From NCBI GenBank assembly GCA_021209875.1, contig JAGYVD010000001.1, positions 1,178,001 to 1,242,000 of the forward strand: a stretch of 64,000 bases of DNA, given 5' to 3'. Positions within the stretch are counted from its first letter, which is position 1. Every line of letters starts with the position of its first letter. The DNA is from Rosellinia necatrix. Its lineage: Eukaryota; Ascomycota; Sordariomycetes; Xylariales; Xylariaceae. Under the pieces are notes generated by a model. It saw only the letters and a program-made list of their open reading frames with translations, did no database searches and was not told where the DNA came from. The position numbers and the translations under genes were made by a program. Shown here piece by piece: positions 27,332 through 40,399 of this stretch.

Positions 27332-27959
27332 AGGGAGAAGAATAAGGCGGCGTCGTCGATAAGCTACTTGTAATAGCCAGCTAATTTAGTGGGATTCAAC
27401 CTGGTTGTGGTTATGCAGGAACGAGTTTAGCGCCCTCTATAGATAGCCATGTGCCTAATTACTACCTCGTTACTTGCTGAAAGTCAAGTACCTAAGTGCA
27501 GCAACGTTCGTTTTGCACAGAACACCACTTACAAGCTGGTTATAAGAGTGTGGCCCAAAACGCACAATCCTCCATTTCCTAGTGTAAACAAACACCTAAT
27601 TAACAAAATAGGAAACATAGTCAAGCGGGTGAATGTATTGATGGTGGAACAAATTGTTTTAAAATGTACTTTTTTCCTTTTTTTTTTTTTCTCGGCATCT
27701 GTGGCGGTGCAGTTTCTTACACCGTTCTCCCTCCATCGGGTGCCTACCGGAGAGCATGACAGCATTTGGCGGTGCCGTACTTCCGTCTCACTCACTCATT
27801 CCTAGTGGATCACGCGACATCATAATAATACCAAGCCTCAGGCACGATGCTGGCTTCTCGAACCCACTCCTTCGGTAGGGTTTATTAATGGACACGTGAG
27901 TGCCAACCCGACAAACCCATCCGCCTGCCACCAAGTGTCTTGGACAACCCGAGTATGCG

Positions 27960-29700
27960 ATGGTGGCAAGGACGCTGACAAGATTTGCTCGTCTGCCCGG
28001 GCATCGCGCTGTAAGTGCTCCAACCGAACCAGCAGGCTGCAAAGCCTTAGTGCACTTGGCACACCGACTTAACGCGCACCTTGATGTAGTCGCGGTCGTT
28101 AGTATTACGGAAGGCCAATAGGCCATCGCCGCCCAATCCCGTGCTATCGGCGGGGGCGGGCGCCGCATCGGAAGGGCCGTCGTCTCAGGATGGCCGCGCC
28201 AACGGCGAGGAAGACGAGCCCGGACGATCGGGCTGGCGTTCGGCATTCCACAAGTTGGTCGAAGGCAGCGCTACGGCGTTTGGTTCCATCCTAGTCCTCG
28301 GACTAGCTGGGTATTCCTATCACGCTTATTATAAGTCGCACGTGCTGCGGAAGATGGAGAACGCATTCGCTGTAGGCTATTCCAGCGTAGAGCTAGCAGC
28401 TTTGAGCCGACACATCGGTCCGGAGAGTCTGCACTCCAACCTCGCGGCCGCCGACCTGGAGGAGAATGACTGGATCCCGCGTGCTGAGCAGGCCGTCATT
28501 GATAGCATAGTCAACGGTTCGATAAAGGGCCAGTATCATTTGATCACCGGCGAGAAGGGAACAGGCAAGACGTCGATGCTCTTAAAAGCCATGCGGAGGA
28601 TCGGCGGTGAGGGAACTGCCATGCTCGAGGCCCACGGCGACCCAGAGATCTTCCGCGTGAGACTGGGTAAGGCGCTCGACTTTGAGTTCCACGAAGATTA
28701 CATCGGCAGTCTGTTCAGCTTCAAAGGTCCACGTGACACGACCGCTCTACTCGACATCGAACGCGCCTTTAATAAGATGGAGAAGATTGCGCTGAAGCGC
28801 AAGGAACAGGTTGGGAAGCCTCTCATACTCATCATTACCGGCGCACACCTTGTGCGAGATGATGCTGATGGCCAAGATCTCCTAGAGCTCATTCAACAAC
28901 GCGCCGAGCTTTGGGCTGCGAGTAACCTTGTGACCATCATCTTTGTGAGCGACGACTATTGGACGCTGGAACGGCTCATGTGGCAAGCTACTCGCCTGCG
29001 TGTCACTACAGTGCATGATGTCCCGCGAGAAACCGCCCTGGAGGCTCTCAAAGATTTCCGGTTGAGAAATTTCAATGAAAATGTACCAATTTCGGTCCTA
29101 GAACAGGTTTACGAGAGTATTGGCGGGCGCCTTAGCTTCCTAAGTCGTGTAGCTAAGTCGGAAGACATGGTCAAGGCAGCCAATGCGATCTGCGAGCGCG
29201 AGAAGCGCTGGCTGCTTAGCCATTATTGGATCCTAGGAGAAGACCTAGACCCTGGTGGTGAGACGCAACAGGATCTCTCGTCGGCGGCTATGCTTCTTGC
29301 CAAGACGCTCGTCGACAAGGAGAAAGCTATGAGGGAGGCCGGGACCTACGACGGCCGCTTGCCTCAGGTGCCCATCCACGAGGCGCAACAGATCATGACG
29401 AATGCGGCATGGATCAAGGAGCATGAGCACAACAACATCTTCACCATCAATTCGGACGGTATGGTCCAAGCGGACTCGGTCGCAATGCAGCATGCCATGC
29501 GTGAGATATGCGGGCGGGAGGGGTTTGACGAGCATCTCCAAGCGACCCTAGACCGCCTGGACGAGATCGAAAGCCTGCAGAGAACTCGGGAGATCATGTT
29601 GAAAGACTTACAAGAGGATAAGGAATATCAAGCCACCGTGGGTAACGGCACGATCTCTATCAAACTCGGCTCAGGAAAGACAAAGAAAAGTTCAAAGTGA
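27960..29700 (+). CDS. Mitochondrial membrane-anchored AAA/P-loop ATPase family protein
   Basis: Predicted 553-aa protein. Exon 1 27960-28010 encodes an Arg-rich presequence (MVARTLTRFARLPGHRA) and ends at a GTAAGT donor. The intron is 28011-28089 (TTAAC branch, GTAG acceptor) and exon 2 is 28090-29700, beginning SRSLVLRKANRPSPPNP. A single hydrophobic helix at about residues 80-100 (GSILVLGLAGYSYHAYY) suggests an inner-membrane anchor. Walker A is GEKGTGKTS at about residue 171. The strand expected to carry Walker B reads PLILIITGAH, without the usual Asp/Glu pair. The family is a fungal conserved one related to archaeal-type/AAA ATPases, with the typical DGQDLLELIQQRAE and SDDYWTLERL stretches, and ends in a lysine-rich tail. 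Its function is not established to my knowledge. GTG at 28141 was rejected as the start because the spliced upstream exon gives a coherent targeting sequence. Confidence 0.75.
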
Positions 29701-30371
29701 TTGAGCCACAATCAAATGATGCAGTCGACTATCAGTAATTTCTGTACTGGTGCTCAGTCTCATACTCCTCTTCAAGCTTACTCTGATGTGGGAATAAGGC
29801 TGCCACGGGGATGTACAGACATCAAATTTGATTGGGGGCATTCGATATAGCAGTTAGCAAGACAGCATATACTATAACCTGGCCGTTTTACCTCGCATGC
29901 GGCTCAGCCAGGTATCTAATTCCATGATTCGCAAAGGGCGGTATTATCCCAAGATCGCCATATAGCCTATCAAGCTCCACGAAAGTGAACGCAGCGCAGC
30001 GCCATCCGGTCATCAGCTTTCGCATACTATTTGTTGGCCCTAAAACGGCTCCTTACCTATACTCCTATTAGCAAGTATCAATACGTTGCTCATTGCCACG
30101 CCCATTGAGCTATCTAGAGTCGAGGTTCAATTTAGCATTATCAGCGGAAAGCCCGAAGTGTTACCATCTGCTCATATCATAAGTCATCCCCTTCTACATG
30201 TAGCACTAATACATTTACTGGATACAGCATCATGAAAGCCGGGTACATTTTCCGCGAATTACATCTCTATCAATTCACTTGAACAAATTTGATGTCCAGT
30301 TTGAGATATGTGCTGCTAAGCTAAGGGATATCAGACCTGAGGTCTATAGTATAACGTTTCGTTTTGCCGTA
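29701..30371. other. Intergenic spacer, no feature seen
   Basis: Between the 3' ends of two convergent genes. No ORF or repeat of note; presumably 3' UTRs. Confidence 0.6.
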
Positions 30372-31170
30372 TTAGCGCAGATTAAACTCCCTTTCGAGTA
30401 GAACATCCTTCAATACATGACGGCCATGCAACGACTCTATCGTCTCGATTCTCCGTGCGCTCCGCTGGGTCCACGCAGGCACGCCCTCTCGTCTCTCCCC
30501 CGCATTGAAGCTAGCCAAAGTCACATCATACTCGGTCAGGTTCCGGGCGGCGCTTGTCTCGGGATCCCCCTCGCTCCCGGCGGCACGCCACGTCTCCCTG
30601 TGCAGGACCTCCTTCTGCGGCAACCGCGGCTTCACGGCGGCGGCCGTGGCGGCGGGGTCCGGCCTGCCGATGGCGATGCCGAACACGGCGACGACGCGCG
30701 GGGGCAGCCCGAGGAGGCCGGCGAGCTCGCGCGGGTGGTTGCGCGCGGCGCCGACGTAGCAGGCGCCGAGGCCGAGCGCCTCGGCGGCGACGGTGGCGTT
30801 CTGGCCCGCGAGCCCGGCGTCCAGCGACGCCATGAGGAACATCTCGGTGAACTCGAGCCCCTCGCCGCGCAGCCCGTGCCGCGCCGAGACCCGCGCCAGG
30901 CGGTCGAGGTCCGCGCAGAAGACGAGGAACAGCGGCGCCGCGCGGATGAAGTCCTGGTCGCCGCAGAGCTCCGCCGCCCGGCCCTTGCGCGCCGCGTCCT
31001 CGAGCGCGACCACGCTCCACGTCTGCAGGTTGGACGACGTGGCCGCGCTCTGCGCCGCCGCGACGATCGTCTCGAGCGTGCCCGCGGGCAGCCCCTCGGG
31101 CAGGAAATGCCGCACCGACCGGTGCCCGAGGAGCGTCCGTATCGTCTGGTCCCCGTCGCCGGAGCCGCTG

Positions 31171-31201
<31 letters not shown>

Positions 31202-31271
31202 TCGTCGTTACGGAGTCCGCGGGGGCGCCATAGCGGGCTTGGAAGAGGCTGGGTATGTTTGCCTCTGCCAT
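30372..31271 (-). CDS. NfsA-like nitroreductase / FMN oxidoreductase
   Basis: Single-exon 299-aa flavoprotein of the nitroreductase superfamily, closest in layout to NfsA/FRase I. Visible landmarks are TLLGHRSVRHFLPEGLP (FMN phosphate-binding Arg/Ser near the N-terminus), AAQSAATSSNLQTWSVVAL, and the central EALGLGACYVGAARNHP segment with a following FGIAIGRPDP. The family reduces nitroaromatics, quinones or flavins with NAD(P)H. ATG at 31271 (MAEANIPSLFQARYG) was chosen; an in-frame extension upstream lacks ATG. Residues 22-40 are a low-complexity VAVAVAVAVGSGSGDGD insert made by a GACGGC microsatellite (31170-31200), probably in a loop. The gene is strikingly GC-rich against its flanks, and a long antisense ORF is a by-product of that. 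Cytosolic; no targeting signal seen. Confidence 0.88.
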
Positions 31272-34200
31272 GATGCGGCGATGTGGCGATGTGGCGATGT
31301 GGTCAACGCGGGATGTTGTAATATGTATATTGTACGCAAGCAAACCTCGATGTTCCTTCTTGTCTGTCTGTATTATTCATGAGCGCCCCGAACGACCCCC
31401 AACCCGACCCCCCCCCCCCCCCCTCTACGCCCGCAAAGGCCCACTCAGCGACACACACTAGGTAGATTGATAAGCACCCCGCCATTTTGGAGTATTGCGT
31501 ACAATTACGTGACTTCGCAGAAGAGCCTCGAAGACGGGTCGCACATAATAAGTACCCATGCCAGACCGCGGGCGGAATTCCACCTGGGCCATAGTTGAAG
31601 CATCGCTTTTAACCTGAGACGATCCGGCTAGTCGCAGGACAGGACCCCTTTTTTGTGACTTGGCCAACATACAACCTATCCTATTTGTATGCACATAACA
31701 GTGCACAGGGCCCTCAACACCTTGTCGCCGCAAGCAACGCCACAATAACTCCAGACCAACCGTTCTCATATCCCCCGACAAATGCGAGTATCATTGGACT
31801 GTACTTAACCGCAATGCACTACGGATCTTTCTGACATCTAGTAACGGTGATACCGTCGTATAGCGTTGCATACATGTTCGGCGACACCCGAGTCGGCCAG
31901 GTCATACTCCAGTAGCGACATAGAGTTCTTCGAGTTCGGAAATGCGGAAAACATCGGGTCTCATTGTCAATCCCTGATGAATCACTGACCACGCAAGTTG
32001 GCAAAGAGATATATTCGCTAACACCAAGAGTTACGTCAGGAACATCTCGGCTTTAAAATGAGAAGAAAGCGCCTAGTTGACGAGGTTCTTGGCTGAGATG
32101 TCACCCGTTGTACACGAAGTCTCTATCCGAAGAGTCTCCAGCCAAGGAGTCCGTGACTCGATAGACCGTATTTACGATTTCAATATGTGATGATGTCCAT
32201 CTCCTTGGCGGTTTGGTTTGGCAGGGTCACCCAGCGGAAAGGAAGTCAGGGCGTATCTTTTGCGATCATGCCACAATTGCCATCTCAGGTCTCATATAAC
32301 TATGCTTTTATTCATTTCAACATACGCCACTTCATGCACACGCCTTCGCAATACCGACGACCCGAACAGGCCAGTTGTTCAGGCGCCAACAGGAATACGC
32401 AGGTGCCCCTGCTACCCGAACATACGTGCTGCTCATTCAACTCAAGGGGTATCAAAGTCTCCACCTAAAAAATGAGCGCCAGTGAAGCCCTATCCGTGCC
32501 TAGTTTAAGGTGTAACATCCTAGTATGTATTCCTTCAGGGGCGAAAGAAGAAAAAAAAAAGGGTAGCCACGATGTCGTGCACGATGGTTCAAATTAAACG
32601 CGCCATCCCCCAAAGTGAGTGAACAACATCCAGCATCAAGTTTCTTAGTTCACGTGATGCCACGCAGTGTATTCGCAACTATTCTCCGAGCTTACGTTGC
32701 GTGATCCAAGAGTACCGGTGCATCTAGATTATCACTAGTGCATGCGCCGGAATCTAACAACCGTGACGGCGTACCCCACATTCTCAGATACCCAAGTGTT
32801 CTCCAGTTGTGGCTCAAAGACTTTGTTAGCTACATAAGAAATAAGGCCGAGATCCGGCCCAAAACTTTCCGTCATATAGACTTAGCCAATGACAATCGAG
32901 GTCACAGCCTGTTCGGTATGGCTTTCTCGTCATGCTACGGGCTGAATCTTCATCAGAAAACCCTGACGAACTAGCAGAAATACCTTGAGATTGACCGTGT
33001 CCTGCCCGAGCCCTGCTCTGCTCACAAGCAATTTTATATGCATTCAAAGTTTAGTAGCAGCCCTGGTGGTGTACGCAAACCAACAATCATAACGTTGGGG
33101 GAGGCGCGCGTAAATCTACGCTAAACAGATGCCATCTAGCCGTTGCACTTGCGTACATATAAGTTAGTTATAGGCTGCCTAACTAACGTACCAATCGTAG
33201 TATGAAGATATATACTAATGCATATCTATTACGTGATCGACCAAACTCTTTTATAATAGGGGTCACTAGGCGATACGGCAAGACTACAGAATACCTACAT
33301 AGTAGGTGTCTGGTCGATGTAATTATGTGTTGTTATGTAGATAACCATAGTTAACTACTGGATATGTGTGTATTCACTGGGCCAAGGATCTTCGGGAACA
33401 TCCGTGCCCCACAAAGCTTGGCATCACTTTACAGTACAATTCATCCATTTCCAGATATTTTCCGGCTGGGGTTTTCAGCCACATGCATCCCGGCACAGGA
33501 TTAATTTCCTCAACTGTCGTCAGAGGTCGCTTGCTCGCTGGCGCCCTCAGCCGTTGCCTAGCCTAGTAAATACATTGTCAGGGCAGGCCAGCATGCAGAA
33601 GATCGCCATTGCAAATTGCCTATAGCGACCACACCTAATCGCCGACGTCAACCATGGTCAATCTTATGCGCGTCAGACTATTGGCTTCCCCTCGCAGTAG
33701 TTACATATTGTTACATCAAGGATCTTTAACCGTATATACTTATCTTCACTCTTGGTGTTTTTTTTTTACAAGTTGGCCACATTGGCGCGGCACTGATTCA
33801 TAGGATGACGGAGGCATTTATTCAGAATAGATAAATGATTTCCATGCCATAAACAAAACGATAACTATATGTATAGGGTGGTCACCACGTATGACATCTC
33901 TACTACTCCACGAAGGGGTGCTCGTGTGCAAAGCGCAGTCAAAGGGGTGCGGATTTGATACTGCAATAGCTATAGAGAGCTTCAAATCATATCAACCCAG
34001 CCTAGAAGCCAAGAGCTTACCAGCTGATCAGTGACGATGATCAATTTCCTAATCATTACCGTAGGGATTTGGCTTTGTCCCGATTGGGCACCCATCTCGT
34101 CACACACTACACGACGTTCGTCAATATTGTAGTGTAATAGCGAACCAGGAAAACACTCTCCGGGGGTCGACGACGGGAGTTGGCATCCGAATAGATTACC

Positions 34201-34294
34201 GTTGTGCTTGACGTGACAGAGCGCACGCCCTTGACCCCAGCGATTCAGGCATATTTGACGGCTCAGGAGGCTGACGATATGGCCAGTTGATTCT
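31272..34294. other. ~3 kb gene-free stretch
   Basis: Contains a C16 run (31408-31423) close upstream of the nitroreductase, then ordinary-composition sequence with only chance ORFs on both strands. No gene, RNA or repeat supported. Confidence 0.55.
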
Positions 34295-34302
34295 TATATA
34301 AA
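34295..34302 (+). promoter_or_regulatory. TATA box of the DUF6923-type gene
   Basis: TATATAAA lies 81 bp upstream of the ATG at 34376, followed by a C/A-rich leader without upstream ATGs (CTCGACTCACCAGCATC, CAACACACC). Good fit to a fungal core promoter. Confidence 0.6.
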
Positions 34303-34375
34303 GGGTCGTCAACGCACCAAGTAATAACCTCTCGACTCACCAGCATCAGCATCTTCATCGCAACACACCGTAGTC

Positions 34376-35552
34376 ATGGCCCCCCTTTCAAACCTGTTCG
34401 CTCTCCTCGCGCTGACCTCATTAGAGGTGATGGCGACACCTACCGCTGCTGGGCTAGGTGATTTGCTCAGCATAGTATCTTTGGATCTCGCTCCGCTCGT
34501 TACCAAGGTCGTGACCACGACCTATCCCGCCACCACCCCTACGACATATACCTCGTCTACTTACGACGCCGGGTGCCAGTGCTATTATTCGACTGTGTAC
34601 TGGTGGACCCCTGACCCGTACCCAAGCACAACCTCTGCGCCTACCTCACCCAGCCCTACCGATCCGGCCACCATTACCGAAACCGTGACAGTCCCGACAA
34701 CCACCACCGTCACCACCACGGCAACCGTTACCACCCCGTGCACACCGACGCTCAGCTGCGACAAGGTATGCAATTTTCCCCCTCCATCAGTCCGCCGGGG
34801 GGCTGACCCATCCCCTCACCATGAAATCACAAAACTAACCCCGCCCATCACAGTATGGATACCTGATCCAGAACGTGACCCTGTTCCGGGTGGACCTGGC
34901 GACGGGCGACTTCGTGACGGTGGCGGACCACCTGGGCGACGACACGAGCATCAACGCGATGGCGTACAACACGCTGGACGACTTCCTGTACGCGCGGCAG
35001 GGCGGGCAGAACCAGCTGATCCGGATCGCGTCGGACGGGACGACGGAGGCGGTGGCGACGTTCCCGGCCGGCACGAGCTCCAACACGGGCGACATCGACA
35101 CGGACGGGTACTACTGGTACGGGGCGTCGGGCACGACGTGGAACCAGCTGGACCTGCGCCCCGGCTCGGCCACCTACGGCACCGTCCTGGCCAGCGGCAC
35201 GGCCGACACGCTGGGCCTGGGCATCGCCGACTGGGCCTACCTGCCCGTCGCCGGGCCGTACCTGTACACGGCCGCGCGCAGCCCCGCCAGCATCGGCGGC
35301 ACCACGCTGGCGCGCTTCAGCCTCGAGACCAAGACCTGGGAGGTCATCGAGCGCTACCCGCGCATCGGCGGCAACGCCTGGGGCGCCGTCTACGCCATCA
35401 ACAACGGCACCCTCTACGCCTCCGACAACTCCAACGGCCAGATCTGGGCCTTCCCCATCGTCGGCGGCAGCCCCTACCTCGCCTCCCAGGGCCCCGTGTC
35501 CCCGGGCCTCAACGACGGCGCCCGCTGCGTCCTCAACCTCGACCTGGACTAA
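34376..35552 (+). CDS. Secreted DUF6923-type beta-propeller-like protein
   Basis: Predicted 362-aa extracellular protein. Exon 1 34376-34765, intron 34766-34853 (GTATGC donor, ACTAACC branch, CACAG acceptor), exon 2 34854-35552. Residues 1 to about 20 form a signal peptide (MAPLSNLFALLALTSLEVMA). A Thr/Ser/Pro-rich stalk (about residues 45-125, e.g. TITETVTVPTTTTVTTTATV) is a likely O-glycosylated linker. The C-terminal ~230 residues contain repeated blade-like strands (YLIQNVTLFRVDLATGDF, INAMAYNTLDDFLYA, DIDTDGYYWYG, GGNAWGAVYAINNGTLYAS). This matches the DUF6923 module found in many secreted fungal proteins; no enzyme activity is known and no catalytic motif is visible. Surface or cell-wall roles are inference. 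Exon 2 is far more GC-rich than exon 1. ATG follows a clear TATA promoter. Confidence 0.8.
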
Positions 35553-38500
35553 TTAATGATATTAGAAAAAAAAGAAAAATTCAATGGGCGGGGGCGGGGT
35601 GGTGGCGACTTACACTACTGGTGACGAATTCATGGTTTCGGGATGTAATGTGTATTTCTAATGATCTTAACGGAGTAGGTGTTGGTGTTGGGTGGGGGTT
35701 GTGAGGTGCTCTTTGCAAGTCAGGGGTTGGTGGCTTGGCTCTCAGCCCCCCCCCCCGGTTTTCAGCTCGTGCCGGCTTGAAAACCTTCACTTTATACTTC
35801 AACCTTGTCTATTAATTAAATAAAATAATACCGCCTCCCTTACAGGCCCTGCAGTTCAGTTTCCACTCAATCATTTTTCTCGGATTTTTCTTTCCATCTC
35901 CCTCCCCTTTTCTTTCCCCCTCCTTGGGTTGCAAATATATAAAGACCTATCAAGGTAGCGAGTAGATTTACCCTATATACACCTAAACATGACTATTCAT
36001 AACCAGAGAGAATTTCCTCTGCACTTCCTACCCACCGTAATTATTCAAAGCCAGATACAGAATGGTACCTACCTACGCCCAGAAGCGAACCCCTTCTGCA
36101 CACATTCAAGCGATTTCGCCCGCTTTATTTATCACGCTTATTCATTTTCCCTGTTTGATGTGTAATCAGAGTTTAAAATAAATCCTGAGGCGGTACGAAA
36201 AGTAATCCAGTGTATTCAGTTTCTTTAAGATCTAAGATCGTTCTACCGAGGCTGAGGAGAGCAGATCCCGGGTGCTCCAGAACATGGCACAAGGGGTGTT
36301 GAACGATGAGGCTGGCGCTGTAACCTTAGTTTAACTAAGCAAGAAATGTGTTAATAGCTATAATGTATACGTATTAAATCCAGTTAGCGTATCTTACCAT
36401 TTGCCACGCTCATTCTATCCACATCGACTAGATCGGCATTTGTGTTAATAAAAGTCTGAGCCTAACTAGACATCTTCGACATATATATGACGATAAATTT
36501 TATTCAAAGCATGTCGGTGGCAACAAGGCGATATTGAAAAAAAAAAAAGCTTATACCTCCTAACAACCTTACATTCAATTTCGAGCGGGGAAACATTAAT
36601 ATCAATCCGCGTAACTCGGAAAGCTTCGGAGCATACAAGATAAGTACTGGTCATGTCAGTATTATCCTTACTAACGAGGAGCTGTTGCGATACCACGATA
36701 TCATCGCAAAACGTTTGAATGGGCTATTGTGGCTATGCTTACAGAGAAAGCTGGAAATGGAGCTGTTGGGGAGATATTCGACAGAACCGAGGCACACACC
36801 GGCTGTGATAATGCCTCGAGTAGATTACACAACATGTGAGACAAGTTTTTCAGTCCACTAACATGGTTGACACAACTGTTGACTCAATCACCGAAGATGA
36901 AATCACAGCCATCCTCCTGCGCCTCCGTGTCACTGAAAGGGCAATAATTTAGAGAGCCCATTGTTATGGAACGGGGGCCATAGCGATGGCGGATAAATGT
37001 AGCAGAAACCGATATGAGTGCAGGTAGTCATGTATCTTGATCACATGAGATGATTGTAGTTTTAAGTAGGGCTTATTATTGCTGTCTTTATTTTTAGTAT
37101 TACTATAATTGCTCCTGCCTAGGTCTTAGCTGTTACTATCAACTCATATAAACGTCCCTTTGTGTAGATTGTCCCACTATTAAACTACACCTCACACAGG
37201 AGAGAAGACAGCAGCAGAAAAGCATCCAAAGCCCATATTAATTCCCGAGATTAATCTACCATCTAAGACATAACAATACTGGTTATTTTAACAACCGTGA
37301 CTGTCAACACTATATTTTGTAATCAGGATATGAAAGAGTCAATGATACCAGCAGGTGGAACTCCTGCTTAGGTACACCGCTCCTAGCCGTCGAGAGGATA
37401 TCTTTAGACGAGATTATGTCCAGGAACCTGCATGGGAGTTAATTTGGTCTATAGGCTGCGCCGCGTGTTATACGCGTCAGTTCGAAGCACAAACTATCCA
37501 GGTCTACGACGATACCGCTTGCTGGCTAGCAAGCCTGACAATGGGTCATATACGAACTGCATACATTTCGCTCTCCCTGATTGACCTATCTTCCGCTGCG
37601 TCGAGATTCATGTCCTACATCGTATTCTTTATTTTTATTTTATTTTAAAGGTTCAGATGAGTTGAAGGTACATACGTCGGACTGCCGAGATTGCCAAGGC
37701 TTATGTCTTACACTTGGGGCAGCTGAATGCATCTCTGCCGATCAAGAGAACGTGTCATTTAAGCAATCATACGTAGTATTGAAAGTAGGGCCTGTGTTTA
37801 CCCAGAACTTCCGATGGGCGTCTGTGAATTCAATTTTACAGCCCTTCTCCTAACATGATTGCTTTAATCTCCATGTTCTTAACACATGATTATAGACCAT
37901 CTCCGAGCTAGCGCCGGATCGTGGGATCAATTATCGTGATCGCCCCCAATGGCAGCTTTCAGATGGCAATGGGGGCATGAGCTCGTGTTCCATTTAGTGT
38001 TATAACCGATGACGCTGTAGGTAGTGTATGAGCCGTAACTAAGCGACGACATCAAGCTCTTATATATTAACTTTTATTCCATTTTAAGTGAGAGCCATTG
38101 CCGAGAAAGACTGTGATGTCAACTATGGAGGTAGAGACAACAAGATATGATACCCAAAATAGCAACGAGTAAGCCGAAATCGGGTACCGCCCTGTTCACA
38201 TCCCTGGCGTCAGAGCGATCGGCAGAGGGGAAAGGCACGGCATATGACCAACATACCGAAATATATACACAGAGATATACGCCGTACGCGCGGGGTGTCA
38301 GATGTCGCTCACTAGCCACAGACCAGCGATCCTTCTATTCCCCCCTAGCTACCCAACGCCGCAATCCTCAACTATAGATAACTAAAGATTGCGCGCTCGT
38401 GACCAAACGGACGTCGGGCTGTAGGGTGCCCGAGTCTCCCCAACGCCGTTCCCAACCCAAGGAGCTAAGCCTTCTCAGAGTGCGGCTCTCCCGAGGCAGC

Positions 38501-38968
38501 ACTACACAGCTTGTGCACGTTTGGCGAAGTCAGCATGGCGGGCGGGGGGGGGGAGGGGGAGGGGGGGCAGAGCCTCACACGAGAGAGCTTCCAGGATTGT
38601 TGGCCTGACAATCACGTGGCACATCATTGGCGAGACAACCACATGGAGAAAATGAATTGGCGACGGCCAAACAACAGCCTCGACTTAGCGTGGGAATGCG
38701 AGTCCAATGAAGCAGCGGCCGTGTTACAGATGTGGCGTTGGCTGTTGGGATAGGCTGAGCAGTCGGCTGCCATGAAACTCTGTCAGACACCATGATCTAT
38801 ATCGGTATTCCTCCGCAGGCGCAGCGCAGTGAGGCCCTAGGCTCTACGGCGTGTAGGAAGCTGCCCTCGAGAGAAGTTTAATATGGAAGCATATGAATCT
38901 ATCGCGCCACGTGGTCGGCCTGCCGGAAAACTATTTGAGGTTAAGAAGGCGCTCGAGACCCCTGAGCA
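35553..38968. other. ~3.4 kb gene-free stretch
   Basis: No supportable gene. Holds C/T-rich patches (35880-35930) just past the secreted-protein gene, a G10 run (38544-38553), and several chance ORFs below 100 codons on both strands. Confidence 0.55.
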
Positions 38969-39016
38969 GATCTATCTATCAACCGATCTATCTATCAACC
39001 GATCTATCCATCAATC
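38969..39016. repeat. 16-bp tandem repeat, 3 copies
   Basis: GATCTATCTATCAACC repeated twice exactly and a third time with two changes, 95 bp upstream of the SLATT gene start, probably in its promoter or leader. Confidence 0.9.
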
Positions 39017-39110
39017 GACTTAACTATCTATCAGCCACCATCTCAACGACTACGCGAACGCTCTACAACTGCTTCCTACAGACGAAAGACCAGCCTCCAC
39101 ACCTCTTACC

Positions 39111-39964
39111 ATGTCGATGGCGAGCGTAGATTCGCCGCTCCTCTCGCCGGGGATGCCCGGCACGGCGACGCAGACAGCGACGAACGACTCCCAGTCGCCC
39201 GCGGCGGCGACTGGGACGACGACTACAACAATGCCGAAGCCGCTGAGGACGAACATAACGCCCATCAGCCCGGGGCTCCCGCGGAAGGCGGACACGGCGA
39301 TGTCGTGGGGGGGCGCCGGCGGGGCTCGGGATCCGCAAGGACAACGACGAGAACCTGCTCATCTTCCGGCAGGCGCTGGGGATCAACACGCACCAGCACG
39401 GCGGCGCGGCGGCGGCCGACGGCGTCGCGTGCCACGGCGGCTCGCTCGAGGAAGGGCGCAAGGCGGCGGTGGGCGTGTACCGGATGGTGATCGAGACGCA
39501 GGCGCGGATGCGGTGGCAGCACGCGGCGCTGCAGGCGTTCCTGTACGTGGTGTACTTCGTGCAGATCGTGATCGGGGCGGGGCTGACGGCGCTCGGGGCG
39601 TCGGCGTCGGCGTCGGGGGGCGCGGGGGGGCGTGGTGACGGCGCTGGGCGCGCTCAACACCGTGCTCGCCGGCGTGCTCGCGCTCATCAAGGGCTCCGGG
39701 CAGCCGCAGAGGCTCGGCAAGGACCGCGTCGGCTTCCGCCGCCTGCAGGACTGGATCGAGGAGACCGAGGCCCTGCTCGCCGTCGGCGTCGTCGGCCGCG
39801 ACCGCCGCGAGGTCGGCCTGCTCGTCGAGAGCGCCTTCAAGCGCTACAACGCCGCCAAGGCCAGCGAGGAGGACAACGACCCCGACTTCTACGTCTACGG
39901 CAGGCAGGAGCCCCTCGGCTACCGCGCCGGCGAGGACGGAAATGGCCGCGACCCGTATAAGTGA
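39111..39964 (+). pseudogene. Fungal SLATT-like two-TM protein, two frameshifts at G7 runs
   Basis: About 283 aa if two single-base shifts are ignored. N-terminal part (39111-39306) is Ser/Thr/Pro-rich and probably disordered. The frame then changes at the G7 run 39307-39313, continuing as LGIRKDNDENLLIFRQALGI, and again at the G7 run 39624-39630, continuing GVVTALGALNTVLAGVLALI. The two hydrophobic helices (FLYVVYFVQIVIGAGLTALG and ALGALNTVLAGVLALI) followed by LQDWIEETEALLAVGVVGRD and AFKRYNAAKA match the fungal SLATT domain. SLATT proteins are two-TM proteins, predicted from bacterial gene context to be membrane effectors of conflict systems; their role in fungi is unknown. Each shift disappears if the run has six G. 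Either an intact gene mis-assembled or a recent pseudogene. It converges on the GFA-like gene. Very GC-rich, hence long spurious ORFs on the other strand. Confidence 0.72.
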
Positions 39965-40399
39965 GGCGACGGGGGGTTGGGGCTGGGGGAAAAGGGGGGG
40001 AAGTCGTTCATTTTAATTAGCTAATATATACGAGACAAATATGGATATGAGTTAGATTCATTGTTTGTAATACCTGATAATCAAATGTTTATTTTCGAGC
40101 CTGTTACATTCGTGTCATGTAGTATTCCAAGTCATGTCAGAGTTGTGTGCCAAGCAAGCATGGTCATAATACGTCAACTCTCAGCTCAGCAAGCCAACTA
40201 TCGCGTGATAACCCCTTTTGATTTGCCCAAAGTCAAATCTGCTGTCAAACCACCCAAGCAAAAAAGAGGAGTCTCGGTATGATCCCGCATCGTTAGCATC
40301 ACCGCCGCACAAGCTGATTCACCGCCCACCGCCCTCCCCCCTTTTCTGAACACATGATCCTCCCCCTCCCACCTCCCTCTCCCTCTCCCCGCCGATAAC

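Noticed and set aside
28141..28143. GTG as the start of the P-loop ATPase
   Set aside because: An upstream ATG exon with a targeting peptide joins in frame through a good intron.
30417..31382. 321-codon ORF antisense to the nitroreductase
   Set aside because: Arises from very high GC of the true gene; Arg/Gly/Ala-rich with no domain.
39265..39840. 191-codon minus-strand ORF over the SLATT gene
   Set aside because: Shadow of a GC-rich gene; Arg/Pro-rich, no domain.
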